A stretch of DNA of 64,000 nt, taken from NCBI RefSeq assembly GCF_032854445.1, contig NC_088302.1, positions 27,117,080-27,181,079 of the forward strand, in the 5' to 3' direction. This stretch comes from Liolophura sinensis. Lineage: Eukaryota > Mollusca > Polyplacophora > Chitonida > Chitonidae. Shown here one piece after another: positions 1 to 13,600 of the stretch. The notes under the pieces were generated by a model, which was given only the letters and a program-made list of their open reading frames with translations, searched no databases and had not been told where the DNA came from. Position 1 is the first letter of the stretch. Each line of letters opens with the position of its first letter. Both the position numbers and the translations under genes were made by a program.

Positions 1-350
1 CGACTTTCAGTCGACGAACTCGGATACTGTAAGATGGAAGTAGAGTGGCATGTGACCACCCTTTCGTGTCTAAAACAAAATGGCCGCCCAATGTTAAAGC
101 ATTGGGGAAAAGGTCACTTTTTGAGTAAGACCTAGTTGTACAAAATAACGTCACGAAAACTCTCTAATACTCAGACTATCTTGAAAGCTGAAAATCATGC
201 AAATCCAACAGATACAAGATTGCTGACAGCGATTCAAAAATAGGCATTTTCCTATGCAATAACGCTGGGAGGACCGTTTTCTTCACCCACTACATTTGTT
301 ATACTAAGGAGATCACGTGGTCTCTAGCGTCTTACAAAATTTGCACTCAC

Positions 351-562
351 CTATCAAGCAGTAATTTTGCGACATCTTCGAACTGCGTGAGACCCTTTTC
401 TTTCTTCAATGTACTCCACCGTTCAAACTGACCACCAATAAGAATTCTAGACTTGCTTGTCAACCGGTCGTGCTCTTTTCTAATCAGCTGTGTTTGTTTA
501 CATATGAAGTTTACCGAGCGCTGTGCGCAAGCTCCATTTCCGCTGAACTGACAGCGCCTCAT
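351..562 (-). CDS. First coding exon of an unrecognised gene (partial)
   Basis: An open frame starts at an ATG at 562 and runs 70 codons to a strong splice donor (AG|gtgagt, boundary at 351), ending in phase 2; the rest of the gene lies beyond the left edge. The encoded segment is basic, and its second half (FERWSTLKKEKGL followed by FEDVAKLLLDR) resembles the short 'RW..LK...GL..D..VA.LLLD' module seen at the start of many uncharacterised animal zinc-finger or transposon-derived proteins. That resemblance comes from pattern memory and is not proof of function. The exon is separate from IQCH: its sequence does not match the IQCH C-terminus. It could also be a fragment of a domesticated or decayed transposon gene. 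Confidence 0.45.
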
Positions 563-1065
563 TTAAATATTCTGGCAGAAAAGAGGGGTTGCATGACCTA
601 ATTCTGGTAGCCATATTGGAGTAGTGTGGCTATAGCAGTCCACATTAACAGGACATGGCTATATGGCTACCTGGATGTTGTTCTGGCAAGGTAACGACGT
701 CACGTACAACCCCACTATTTTCAGTTTTCTAGGGAGGGGCGGGGGGTTAAGCATTCACTCAACGTACAATGCTGGGTGTGGAATTAACGAAAGCTTGTGA
801 CTTACTTCTTGAGAAAAATACGCGATACTCATGCCATTCTGTAATAACGGGAAAATACCTAATATTTGGGCGACCATGTCATTTTAATCCTTAATACGTA
901 TTCTAGTCGCGTAAGCGAACACAAATGACGATCGACCAGACAGTCGAGTCCATGAATGTGAAATGAGCTACGCCGCGATTCGCCCTCAACAGCCACTAAG
1001 GAGGTTCAATTCAGTCATTTGATATCTCGTATCGGATTTTACAGTGACGAGAGTGATTTACTTAT

Positions 1066-1122
1066 ATAATTGGTGTTTTACGCCGTACTCAAGAATATTT
1101 CACTTATAGGACGGTTGCCAGC
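1066..1122 (-). mobile_element. SINE 3'-end fragment
   Basis: aattggtgttttacgccgta and ctcaagaatatttcacttat are the SINE tail, followed by a short body remnant. Confidence 0.75.
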
Positions 1123-1744
1123 GTGACAGGAGTGACGCCTGGTTGATAAAATCATGGCGAGACAGTGAAAGCATGTTGAGCGTTTCACAACCCCTAGTTG
1201 TGAATCAACTCTATATGTAAATACCAACGCTCAAAATTAAAAAAAAAGTAAACGTTGAAGTTTCAACACAGCATCACGTTGAAACATCCCCTCATATTAT
1301 TGTGCTTTACACATATGCTAAACTTCAGTTCAATACAATGCATGCGCGTTCCTGACATTTACTACACATTTTTTTCTCTTGAATATTGTTGGACGCTGAC
1401 ACCATGCAGCCAAGCGAGCTAACACTGCAGAATAAAGTATAATATGAACTTACCGCCCTTTCCCTCTTTGACAGAGTAATATTAATGTGAAAATTTACAC
1501 ATACAAGCAGTATCATAATTTTCATGGACATCAAATTTTAGTGCGTTAACGTAAGTCCCTAGACAAAAGATGCACTTGTTGAGAAGCTATTGTTGAGATC
1601 TTCAATAAAACTTCAATGAAAGATCTTATGAACGTTAATTTTCGTTCCTCGACCTGAAAGCACTATACCACATTAAGATTCAAATGTTATCACCTTTTCG
1701 CTACAGACTCTGAACAGACATTGATACAAATGCATAATATTAAT

Positions 1745-1855
1745 TGGTTTGGGGACCTCCTTGTCTGAGGGGGCTAGCACACCAGCAGGTACAATGACCC
1801 TGGGGTCCCACCAATGCAGTCGCTGTGAGTTCATGTTCAGCTAATGCTGGCTTCC
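1745..1855 (+). mobile_element. Decayed SINE head fragment
   Basis: ggacctccttgtctgagggg, ctagcac, aatgaccctggg, caatgcagtcgctgtgagtt and atgctggcttcct follow the order of the tRNA-like head and upper body of the SINE family. The tail is missing. Confidence 0.65.
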
Positions 1856-1892
1856 TGACATATCTCGTCTATATCTTGAAAGGGCTAGTTAC

Positions 1893-2001
1893 CTTGAAAT
1901 TTGTTGTTCCCTGCATGTTGGGTGCTGATATCTCCTGGTGAATGACAGACATGTTCCGCGCGAATGTGGCCAGGGCACCCTGTAAATTGTCCCCTAGAGT
2001 T
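1893..2001 (-). CDS. IQCH: IQCH exon 22
   Basis: The exon enters in phase 2 after acceptor ttgcag and leaves at AAG|gtaact in phase 0. It encodes the highly conserved near-C-terminal block with [14 protein letters not shown] and NFK. If intron 22 were retained, translation would stop seven codons past the donor. Confidence 0.9.
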
Positions 2002-5000
2002 CTGCAACCAAGATCAATGCAAATATACCAAAAAAGCAACTGACACGTCAAAAAACGGGTAATGTTTCTTACAAATTGAGTCGATTTTACAACTTCGGAG
2101 GATTTTACAAATCCTGCCAATTATTTCACATTTTCGGAAGAGTTTACATTTGTGGTGGCAAAAGGGGCCCATGCTGGAGAAAACATTTTGCAATGCAGAG
2201 TACACATAATGAACATGCTTGTAAGTCTCTTTACAACTAACAATCTGTACATGTATACTTTAGGAGTGCGCTTACTTACAACATGCCAAGTTTTTCCCGA
2301 TTAAAACTATCTACTAGGGTGAAGACTGTTCCCTGCTTCTCCTGAAAAGTAAATAATATATCTGACTGTGAGTCAATTATTCCATGCATATCAGAAAATG
2401 ACAGCATCTGATAAACAATAATATCTACAAGACAAACTGCAATGTTGGAGCCCAATGTTAAAGTGGAAGAAAACATAAAAATGTTGCAAACGTCAAATGA
2501 ATGGCTGTGGAAAGTTAACAGTGAATAAGGTCTTCAAGATTTTATTTAAATTTTCAAGGGTGCTAACTACCTAATTCAGTGAGAAATTCGTAAAACTGCA
2601 TATTGTTGAAGTGAGGTGATACATACATACATACATATGTACGTTCAAATATTGTCCTCTAAACCAAAGTATCTGTAGATTGGCATGGTCATTCACCGAT
2701 ACTATTCTTTTCTAAATAAATAAAACGCCACATTTGATTTAGACCTTGAAAAACGCGCTGTTTTGAGGACAGTACAGCCCACCAGCGCAGAAGAGAGTCA
2801 GCAGGAAGGTTACATACCCAAATAGAAGAAAACCTTACGCAGATTCTAGAACATACTGCCGTAGCACACTAAAACTGCAACTACTTCGGCAAATTGGTGA
2901 CAATCTCTGAAATGCCCTCATAGGATTCTTTGCTTCCAGTTCAGGGCCCAAAAAGCTCTTTATCCTAACTTATCTCAAATATAATTCTTATATCAACTAT
3001 AACACTTAACTTATCTCAACTATAATGTTAAACTTATCTCGAATATAATTTTCACCCTGAAGGACTAATAAACTGCTAGTATACATGCTGTGGGTCTTTG
3101 GTAAAACTTGATAAAGGGCTGTCTTATTAAGCAAGAATGAAAGTATCAATGTATTGTTCAGAATCTTGATTTATTTATTGATTTGATTGGTATTTTATAC
3201 TGCACCAGGGCCTTGAAATTATACATGTACACCCACACAGCGAATCAAATCCCACTAAGAGGGAGGAACATAATAATGCTAACAAAAAAGTCCATGTGCA
3301 TCTCTTCCCAGCCCAAATACATTTGAAAAAACTTTTAGGAAAGTCAGTTGAAAGCTATACACGGAGTTTTCATGAGGTCCCCATTCCTTCTGCATAAAGG
3401 GACATGTGATGAAAAAATTCATGGAATATAACCCAAAAAAAAGTACATGAACATCACGAGAGAAGACATCCAGCTTCAGCACAATCCAGTAGGTGATGCA
3501 GGAGATACATTAACAAGAAATGCTTACCAACAAACAGAAAAGATGATCGCTATCATATAAGCCAGCCAGTTTATAAGCTGATCAACGTAAAAGTGAAACC
3601 ACCCTCAAGATATACACCTAACTATGAACACAACAAATTACTCTGAAACTTTTGCTAGTACATCAACATATAGGTATATGTGTGTGTACATCATACACAC
3701 TCAAACCAGCATAGGCAAAAAGCTACATGTGTAAATGGCCAATTGCCTGGTAACAGGTTGACGAACAAAAACGTAGTTTAAAACAAGCCGAAACTGACAC
3801 AAATGCACCACCCATACCATGACTGTTACAAATATATGTACAGTAGTGCCCCTTATATGTACTCAACGTATAGAAGTCCTGTAACCCACAAATCCCAGAG
3901 ATTCAGACATTTACCTGTATATCAAAGCCAATGCCATGTGCCCGGCACATCTGGAAGTAAACACTGTAGTGAACAACAGCCAGGTTTGTATGCAGTAGTC
4001 GAGCACTCATCACACCATAGCGGTTTGTGTTCTTGGGCGGCTGAAACCAACAACACTAACTGGATAAAATATGGATGATTGCTAGTAGTTCACTGTAAAT
4101 AAAAATATGAAGATAAGAAACCACTTTTAAAGGGACTAACAATATATACCTGAAAACGGCAAAGACTGTTTATGTTCCAACAATTACATATTTTCAAAGC
4201 CACTTTCAACTCTTACTAAAATTGAATCTTGTCACAAGCTTGTCCAAATTTGCCTTGCAGAAATTGGCAGGAGGAGCTAGCCGAATCTCCCGGCTAGATT
4301 TCTTCAGCTTCCCACTGACTGGCACAAACTTCCCACTACTAAGCACAAGGTTCCTGCTAGCTAGCACAAGCTCTCCAGTTGTCAATGTTTAGCTTGTCTA
4401 AGGTGCCCAGTTTTTACCACTAGTTAGCAGAATCTCTCCAGTTGTCAATGTTTAGCTTGTCCAAGCATCTAGACTAAATTTATTCAGTCTCTGAAATGCA
4501 CTAAAAATTGGATAATAACTACTGCTATGTTAATTCAGGGACTGACACTGTGATGATGAAATTGAAAATGATAAATGAACAGGGAACATTTTATCTGCAT
4601 TATTATGGATATTCATGACTTTTTGATTTATTAGGTTTCCTAACCTGGATGTTAAATGCTCAAAAACACTCCAGGTTTCCTGCACCTAAACTGCAATGTC
4701 CATTATGTCATGATGGGACACTCCAAAAGGTACAACAGCATTGTTATTGAAATAACCATGCTGCATCTGCATATTTTACAGGTATAAAATGACCATTGAT
4801 GGCAAACCTTCATATAATTAACCAAACAGGTGACACACTTTCATTGCTCATTATAGGCACAGCACAAGTGTCATGCCTGTCGAAGTATAGAAACGCACCT
4901 CCTCACACATTCCCTCCAAAATCCTCTTCTTCTTAGGTTTGGTCTCCTTGGGAGTGGGCACATCAAACACATGAGTTTTAGTGTTCAGAACACCTTGGCT

Positions 5001-8000
5001 GACAAACTCCATCAGTCTAAACATGGCCAGGCTGTCTGAGTACATCAAGCTCAGGTCAATAGCCCACAGTTTTTGTTCCATCTGGACAAACAAGAGAACA
5101 AAAATAAATAGATGTGAGTGTGGTACACAGAATTCATTTTGGCTAACCGCTATTTAGGTGTTAAACCCTGAATTGTAAATTGAATTGTTTTTTCAGTTGG
5201 TTTCATTGGACACGAAAAATCTGACCAACCCAGACTTAATTTAAAAATATCATGTTTTATACATACTGTATTTGACCTAAAGAAAAATCAACGAAAAAAT
5301 GTGTTTTGAGCAGTAAATCCAGTACACGAACCTTTTAAAAAAACTTAAAAATATATTTATATGTTTAAACAGAACTCCTCAAATCAGGTAGAATGAGTAA
5401 CTTAGTCTTGGTTGAAATTTTAGGTGACATGTTGTACATCATTCCCAGTTGTATGAGTCTATATACCACATTCAGAATCCCAGAGTAAAATCGTCTGATT
5501 TTTTGGAACTTGCTATTTTCAGTCTGCTGCCATAGGAACCACAAATTTGACTGAAACAGGCCCTGTTTAATTAGGAACCTAATTCACCCCAATACGAAAC
5601 TGTACATATATATGAAATTTGAAACTCCTGTGTAAAATGGAATCGAAAGAAAGCAGTCAGAGATATATGTATGATTGTGAATGTAAAAAAATACAGATCT
5701 TTCAAAGTATTATTAAATGTTTGAGACAAATGTATGACAAGAGTAAATAGTTAATCCTTACAAAAATTAACAAAAAATATGACATTTGAAAATGTATAAA
5801 AGAATACCAGCAGTATTGTGGTAAATAAAACCATGACAACTGTGAAAATGGACAAATGTGAGTTGCGACACATCATCATGTATGTATCCACCAAAAATTA
5901 AAACTCTGTGTGGAAGAAAAATGAAGAAAAATGTGCAATTCTATTGTAATGCCTACAACTTCAAAACTTAATCTATGATGGGAATGTGTGTACCAAACTT
6001 GGGACCCCTGTCCTCAATAGTTTTTTTAGACATTATGTATTTAGATATTAAGAAATACACTGACAAGTGCTAATCTAACCTGCACTACAATTAGAAGTAT
6101 TTACAAATCATACAAGTTTTCAAAACATACCGTCTGAGAGTCAATGAAGGTCACAAAGTCAACAGAAAAGTATCCCATAACTCCCCTTGACTTGCAGGCC
6201 ATCCCAATCCTCTTGCAAGTATCATTGAGAATATCAGGTTCCACAGATGCCTGTGGTACTGAGACCCCCCAGCAAGCAAAGGGTGTCTCTGCATGTATCT
6301 GATCCCCACAGCACACCATGGTTATCTCCCCATTGGGCTCTATCAGCATGTCTACGGAGATGGCCGTCATGCTTTCTGCTGGCGGGCAAGCCTCAATCAC
6401 ACCACCTGTGGAATACATAAATCAAATGCCAGTACTTACCAACTGGTAGCTCTAACAGTATTTTCAAACTAGTCTATTACAGTATGATAATCAATACGGA
6501 TATGCATTATGTGTAAACTAATAAGCCCTGAAGTTGACTTATCCATCTGAAAAATTGATTTCCAATTACATAAAAATAGCTGTACAACTGCAGCACACCT
6601 CAGGACGGTAAACAGCTTCAGATTACCATCTCAACAAAACTCCCTGAATGTCCTGTAGGGTAGGGTAGGGTAGGGTAGGGTAGGGTATTCCTGTAGGGTA
6701 GCAGAGTTGTCCCTCTCTACTACTATTTTTGAGGCATTACTCAGCTAAATGTAAAAAACTGAAGGACACCAGAGCCCGTCAGGGATGGGATTTACCCATT
6801 TACTTTTTACTTCACATTTTGATTCTCCATTTTCTTAACTTTCCTATCGCTTGAACAAAATTCAGAAATTTAACAAAACATAGAACTTGTGCACCAAAGC
6901 AGCTCTGTTCTCTTACCTGTATGTGTACCTCCCAATGATTTGGGCGATTAAGTTACTGGCATAATTACCTGCTTTGAACACATATTCCTCTGATCAATGA
7001 GTATAGCCTCCTGCTAACATTTGTCTATAACTTGTGCATCATTTTCAGTGCTTAAAATACTTTTAATTTTACTTTTCGGAATTATCAAGAGTAAAATACT
7101 TTAAAAAAAACGCTTTTTTTAAGCATTATGATTTTCAAATTTTTACATACAGCTTCAACTGTCCTTAAAGAAATTATCACGGTTTTACAAGGAGTACAAA
7201 GTGTGCTCCATGTAAACAAAGTGTGCTCCATGTAAACATGTTTCACACATTTGAATACATTTACATGCAAGTAGTTTCCTGAACTGGCGTTGGCATATCT
7301 GAGGTCTTCATCAGGCCTGATTGAGCAGTTCGTTAAAATGTATTACGTTCAAGTCATCTGATACGTTAAAATATTGACCAGTAAACCAAAATAAACTGGA
7401 ATCATTGACACTGTCATACACAGATATTATTCTCTAGTTAAATAGCATTACAATCTTGCCATTAAGGTCAAAATTATTATACTGTCACACTATCACTGTC
7501 TATTGTAAGCATAAGTATTGCAGAGCATTGACTTCATATTGTACGGAGTTGTAAAAATCATTGTGGTGACAAAAGCCACTGGAGAGTTAGTGCACAGCTT
7601 TATCACAGGGGTCTTTGATATGCAAATCACGAACTGCATTTGGCAATCCATGTACCGTGGGTGGCAAATGAAACTCTGTGAATGGCTGAGGAAATTGGTC
7701 TTTGATATGCACATCACTACCAACGATTGGTTATCTGTGTACTATGGGTGGCCACTGCAACCCTACAACTGATCAAAAACTTCAACCAAACTGGACACGA
7801 ACACTGCCACCTCGAGCATCTGAGCCCCCTCTCACAATACCTCTCCCTTATACTTCGTACAAGTGAGCTAATAAAATTACCAGGTGCAGTGCCTTATTTC
7901 ATTTTCATGTTCAATGAAAAAACCTCTCTATCTTATGATGACATGTCGCGGATGTGATCAGCTGTGTGCACTTTTGAAGTTCACAGAACTTGCCAGATCT

Positions 8001-10579
8001 ATAAATCTGTATGAGCAGAATCCAAAGTCGTGACATCTACGAGAGCTTAAATGATCTTCAGGCTTCATTAAACCATTCAGGGTTTAAACGCAACAGACAA
8101 CAGCAGAGGTCTAGAAAATTCACTGAAGCTCTGAGTGAGTTTCTGACCACGGAAATGTAACAAATGCTTTTCAGTTTCTGCCAAGCAGAAACCTATTATA
8201 AATATGAACACTACATTGAGTTTCCAGAAACCTGTCAGAAACAGGATGTTACACTTTTCAATACATATCTAGGTTATTTCCACAATTCCAGAGACCTGAT
8301 TGTTTCAAGCTGTGGGTTTCCTAAAGGAAATTGATCAGTGTGTGCTATTTTGTAAAAATACATATACACTTACAAATTGGAACATGAGATCTCTGTCAGA
8401 CTGCTTTTTACCTTGTCCTAGGAAGGCCTCAAGAAATTTTTCCCAGGATGGGAAAAGTTTATCATTCACAGGCTTGGCAAATGTCTTCAGGATGGCTGGA
8501 ATCTCAGCATGAATCTTGATGTACGCGGCTTCCTACAAAGGAGGTAATAGTAGATTTGCATGAAGATACATATATGGGAAGCTCTAGACCCATTCAGCAT
8601 TTGTGTGTCAGTACTAAATGTATACACACATTACATACGTATGCCATAAGTTGCCCAAGCAACTTTTTGGAGCCGTAAACATTTTGGATGCTCAACATTC
8701 AAAATGATGCCAAACACTGGGATAAACTTGCATTCTACTACGCCTCTGACAAGAAATATGGAGGCCCAAGCACATGTAGCTCTTCGAATATCCAAGGCAT
8801 CACAGTATCAAAAGAGTTTGATATTTTAAAGTGAATTCAGTACTCTGTTGTAAAGTAAACACTGCAATGGACTTTCTCATTGTCAAAGCTGAATGGGTAA
8901 AGTATATACAATAGCCTCTGTATAGCCATCCGAAGCCTTACACTTTGCAAATTACCCGCCGATGGTATAAATTACACTGAAATATGGAAGACAACATGTG
9001 CTGTATTTAAAGTTAGCCTGTTTACCTTAAATAAAAATCATCTGTAGGAAGTATGGAGACTGTGTGTTTGTTTGATTACATACATGTATGATACATATAA
9101 TTCTGTCTAGCTCCGTTTAGCAAATGTTTCCTGCCAGGAAAGCAAAGGCATGTAAGCATGATCAGCATATCCCTAAGCCTCAATTGTTGCTAAAGTGATA
9201 ATCCAGATAATATGGTGGACTGCACACTAGGCATGCAGGGAGAGGGAGTGAAATATGAGCAGGATGTCAGCTGTATACCACATGGCACAGATTTTCTAAA
9301 ATCAGACCTTTTCTTTGAAAGGTATCATTTATGACAAATGATGGAAAAGCTACAGTTACCAGTTCAAGTTCTTTAGCTGTTACTCTGTACTGCCATCCAG
9401 CATTTCTGCGTTTAGGCTCATGTACATGTACAAAATTAAGTTACATGTAAAACCTTGTTTACAATTTGATCAAATAAAATATAACTGTAAATTTAAAACT
9501 ACGTACATGTAGCATTCATAGTATCCATCTGACATGCAAGACTAGTAATCATCAGCAATACATATATTAACGTATATATACAATGTGTATATTCTTTAAT
9601 GACCTTCACCACACAGAACACAGATTAACAAGACTTTATTTTTGTCTGTTCACCATAAAGTTCTAAATTACACATGCCACATCCATATCATCATCTTGTA
9701 TTATGACGTGAAATTACTGTATGTGCAAGATGGCATAGCTAAGCCACAAGCAGATCATCCATATCACAACCACGTTATGGAGTGCCGAGTGATTGAGTAT
9801 ATATTTTATATGCACCATACTGTCAAAACCAACAGGTGTTCATTCATTTGTATCAAGGAAAACGAATTTTCAAATAAGATTAAATTACAATGTTACCAAA
9901 ATTAAAACCTTCTAGACCTGGGAATAAATTCTTAAAACCCATGATTTTTACTTACATGTACTTATACCATGCCTGTGGAAACCCAGAGATGCTTACCTGT
10001 GCCCACTTCTTGTTCCACTTCTCTCCATAGCGTCTTGATTCCTTCAGTGCCCACTTATAACACCGCAGGTGGGCAGCGATGTCACAGTAGGCTATGCCAC
10101 GCCCATCAAATTCATTGTCCAGTTTAAACAGCCATCGGTGAACCAGTAAGTTTTCAGTGACCAACTGAGCTAAGCACTCCTCCAACTGAGACCAGAAAAG
10201 AGTCCTTTATTTTCTTTCTTGTTTTTTTACACTGACCAAAAAATTGGTATCAAAGCTACGTGTACCTAGGAGTTTGCCTGTACCCAGCACATGAATGTGA
10301 AACTTCATCTAATATACATGTATAGAGCTATAGTTCTTCTATGTTTGGAATATTGTTTCTGACCAATAATTAAACATTAATGCTTTGGGGATTTGGGTAA
10401 GGGACTTTTACTTCCAGTTTGGTGGTGTACAGGATATTGCTTTTCAAATAAGTTCAGGACAAACACATATTATGATGACAGAAGTTGCATACATCAGTGC
10501 ACCAACACACTTGTACATGTGTATGCACTGATTCATGTACACTGTAAAAACTTTGACATACATGTAAGTATCCTGTTAC

Positions 10580-10652
<73 letters not shown>

Positions 10653-13600
10653 CCTTGAGTACGGCGTAAAACACCAATCAATTAAATAAATAAAATAAAT
10701 AAACACCTTTAGATATGTACTTATGTGGTTTCAAGAACAAACATGACAAAACTCACAAAATCAAATTGTTATTCTTTATAATATTACCTGCAAAAAAGCT
10801 AGATTGAATACAGTTAGTCCACAAGCATTGAATGTATTAAAATGAAAAGCACTTTCTAGTTTTATGTAATACATGGAATTTATCATCCTTACACATTAGA
10901 GAATAATAAATGCATAATTTACTCAAGACAAAATGGCAAACACCGCCACAAAATTAAACACAGGAAGCTCACCTGCTGTAAACTGTACACATCATACTCG
11001 CTGGGAGGCATGTCAGCTTTAGCACTCGAAAAGATTCGCTTACTGCCAGACTTGGTCGAGTACAGATGTGCAATATCTGGCTCAGGAGAGAGAAGAGGGA
11101 CATCCAAGTGGTCAGACAGGTATAAGTCATCCTTGTGAGGAGCACCTGTCACGATGTAAGCATCCCGACCACGGATCAGGTTCTTAACACGCTTTAGGGT
11201 GCGTGGGCTGTACTTCAAGATTGTAGATAAACACATTCTATGTGCCTGTTCAAAAATAACAACTGGTTACCAAAAGAAATATATAGAGTAAAATACAGGA
11301 AAATACAGGACAAACAAACAGAATATAAGCCATATATTTTAAGCGTGTGCAAACAGTTATGGCAGAAAAGTATTTAATTTGGGCAGACAGGAGTATCCAA
11401 AATACAATTTCAGCCCAACAGACCGGGGTTCTGTGCCTGTGTGTAGGGCAGAGAAAGCTTTACAAGATTACAAATACCAAGACATGTTTTAGCCAATTTC
11501 TGGATATCAAAATTATGATATGGAGGGGGGATAAAGTGCATGTTTGTCCCTTTCCTTTAAGACAAAGGATTCGCAATTTTTCTGTATTAGGAAACAAAAC
11601 TACTACATATATCCCCACCAACAACAACTTTACTAATGTGATTAGAGCAGTAATATTACTAAAAAAAAATTTTTTTTTATTTGTCTATACTTGCCATGCG
11701 TATTTGTATATTATTTTCTGCTTACTCAACTGACATTACCGTACTTATCTTCAATCCTTTCTTAATTGTGTATTATCAATTGCTAGGTGTCATTAAGTTG
11801 TTTAAAGTATACTTATGTTTTACTGTCCTCATCCTCTAATATCATTAGTATACCCTGCTGCCAGTTTTACTGACTGTTACAAGGAAAGACTGTTTATTCT
11901 AGCAACCATATAGTTTTTCAGTGTCTATAGATTACCTGCTGCTGTGAGACTCATCTCCCACACAAACACCCCCCTCCCATTCACCAACCTCACAGCCTTC
12001 TATATAATCAATCACTCTTTTCATTGGCTACATCCGCTGAACCTGCTGAACTTTCTATTGTTTGTTTGCAAAACTGAACTGTGTATATACAGGGTGGAGC
12101 AGAAGTCTGGACACATAGGCAATTTACTATATAACAATTTACAGTTTACAATAAGTGTTCGAACTGACTTCCACCTTCCCCCAAACACTTTCTTACTCGG
12201 GAGACACATGATCTTTGCAGATTTCGAAGCATAGAGTTATTCCCTCTTATGGTCTCAGTTTCTTGTGTGATGTTATCTTTTAGTGCTTGTTATGTTCTTG
12301 GTTTGTCAGCATAAACCACAACTGCCTATGGGTCCAGGCTTTTGCTCCACCCTATATATTAGCTACTTGTGTGACTTCTTACGTATGTTGAAACACTGAA
12401 ACGTCAAAATATGAAAATATAGCCAAGATTCATAACTTTTCCTTAGTGTTTAATTGTTGTTACACCATGATTTAAGCCAAGTATCGCTGTGTGAAACAAA
12501 TGTGTGGAGTAGTAGCAAGTGATCTGTCACTCACTGTTCAATTTTGTAATACATACAACACTGCTCGAATATATTAATTCAAGCTCTTGAGAGATTCACA
12601 AATAAATTGAACAAAACAGACATGTTGATCAATGGATATTTGCTTTCCCAGGTTCTCATTAGCATTTTTGCTCCATGAAGGACAAAATGTATAAAGTTAT
12701 CAGAAATGGATGTATTGGCATTTCAAGGAAATACCAGAATGTAGGGTAGCTTTACAGTAGTTAGGCCTTAAAATACAGGTCATATACACTTACAAAGACC
12801 TGGTGGAAGCTTCACTTGTGACAACCAAAGCAATTCCACTAACTGAGCCAAACTCACAAAATAAATGACAAAAGACTACAAATTAGCATCCAGAAACATG
12901 TATCTCTCCTCATGGCCATGTAACTCCAAACACATGACACAAATGCTTAATGTTTAACCAGTGTCCAGAGTCTAACAATTAACCAACATCTATGCATAGA
13001 CACCTCTACTTACAGGAAAACTCTTTATGGCTTCTGGGACAATAATACGATATCTGTCGCTGAGGTCTGATTGGTCATCCACGTTGCCAGAATCAATGGC
13101 TGTTTTAAGTCCTATCAGCTTGTTGTAATATTGCAGAGTCTCGTCATTCATTGGCACAGGGGAGATAAATATCACATCTACATTTGGATCTGAAACCGAT
13201 GGACATACTCATCAGCATTTTACCTTCAACATGTAATTTGCTGGTGAAAGTATAACAATATTTAACATTATTAAATATTAACAGTATTAAATTTCTATTC
13301 CTTATGCTTGGTTAGTGCATTATTTTCTCTAGTTAGAATGCTTAACAAAAACGCCCAACGTATATTCTTGAACAGGTTTAGATACACTCTTTCTTCTACT
13401 TCTTCATCATTACTTTTTTTGAATTTACATGCTGAATATTTTCCAAAGAACCTTGTGAAGTTTCAATCATTTAAAAGCTGTAAATGAACGAAGTATGATA
13501 CCGTATCATATGATAGCCATGCTGAGGGTGAACTGCCAGGAAAAATGTTCCATCACGCGCATTAACTGTGAGTAAAAAGCATCCACTCCAAATTCTGCGC

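Larger units (their letters stand above)
563..1892. other. Intergenic / IQCH 3' region without a recognised gene
   Basis: No convincing exon is visible here. The stretch contains a SINE tail fragment (about 1066..1122) and a SINE head fragment (about 1745..1855). The last, short C-terminal exon and the 3'UTR of IQCH should lie in or beyond this interval, but no acceptor followed by a recognisable IQCH C-terminus was found. Confidence 0.5.
6406..8411 (-). other. IQCH intron 17
   Basis: No exon is seen. It contains a (TAGGG)n run at about 6655..6688, a 19-bp tandem doublet at about 7200..7236 and a copy of a dispersed repeat at about 7801..7872. Confidence 0.55.

Noticed and set aside
6655-6688. 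Interstitial telomere repeat
   Set aside because: The unit is TAGGG, not TTAGGG.
10393-10689. Frames with YIYIYIYI runs on both strands
   Set aside because: They are translations of the (TA)n microsatellite.
11944-12234. 96-codon plus-strand frame
   Set aside because: It crosses the left half of the MITE and shows no protein family; chance frame.
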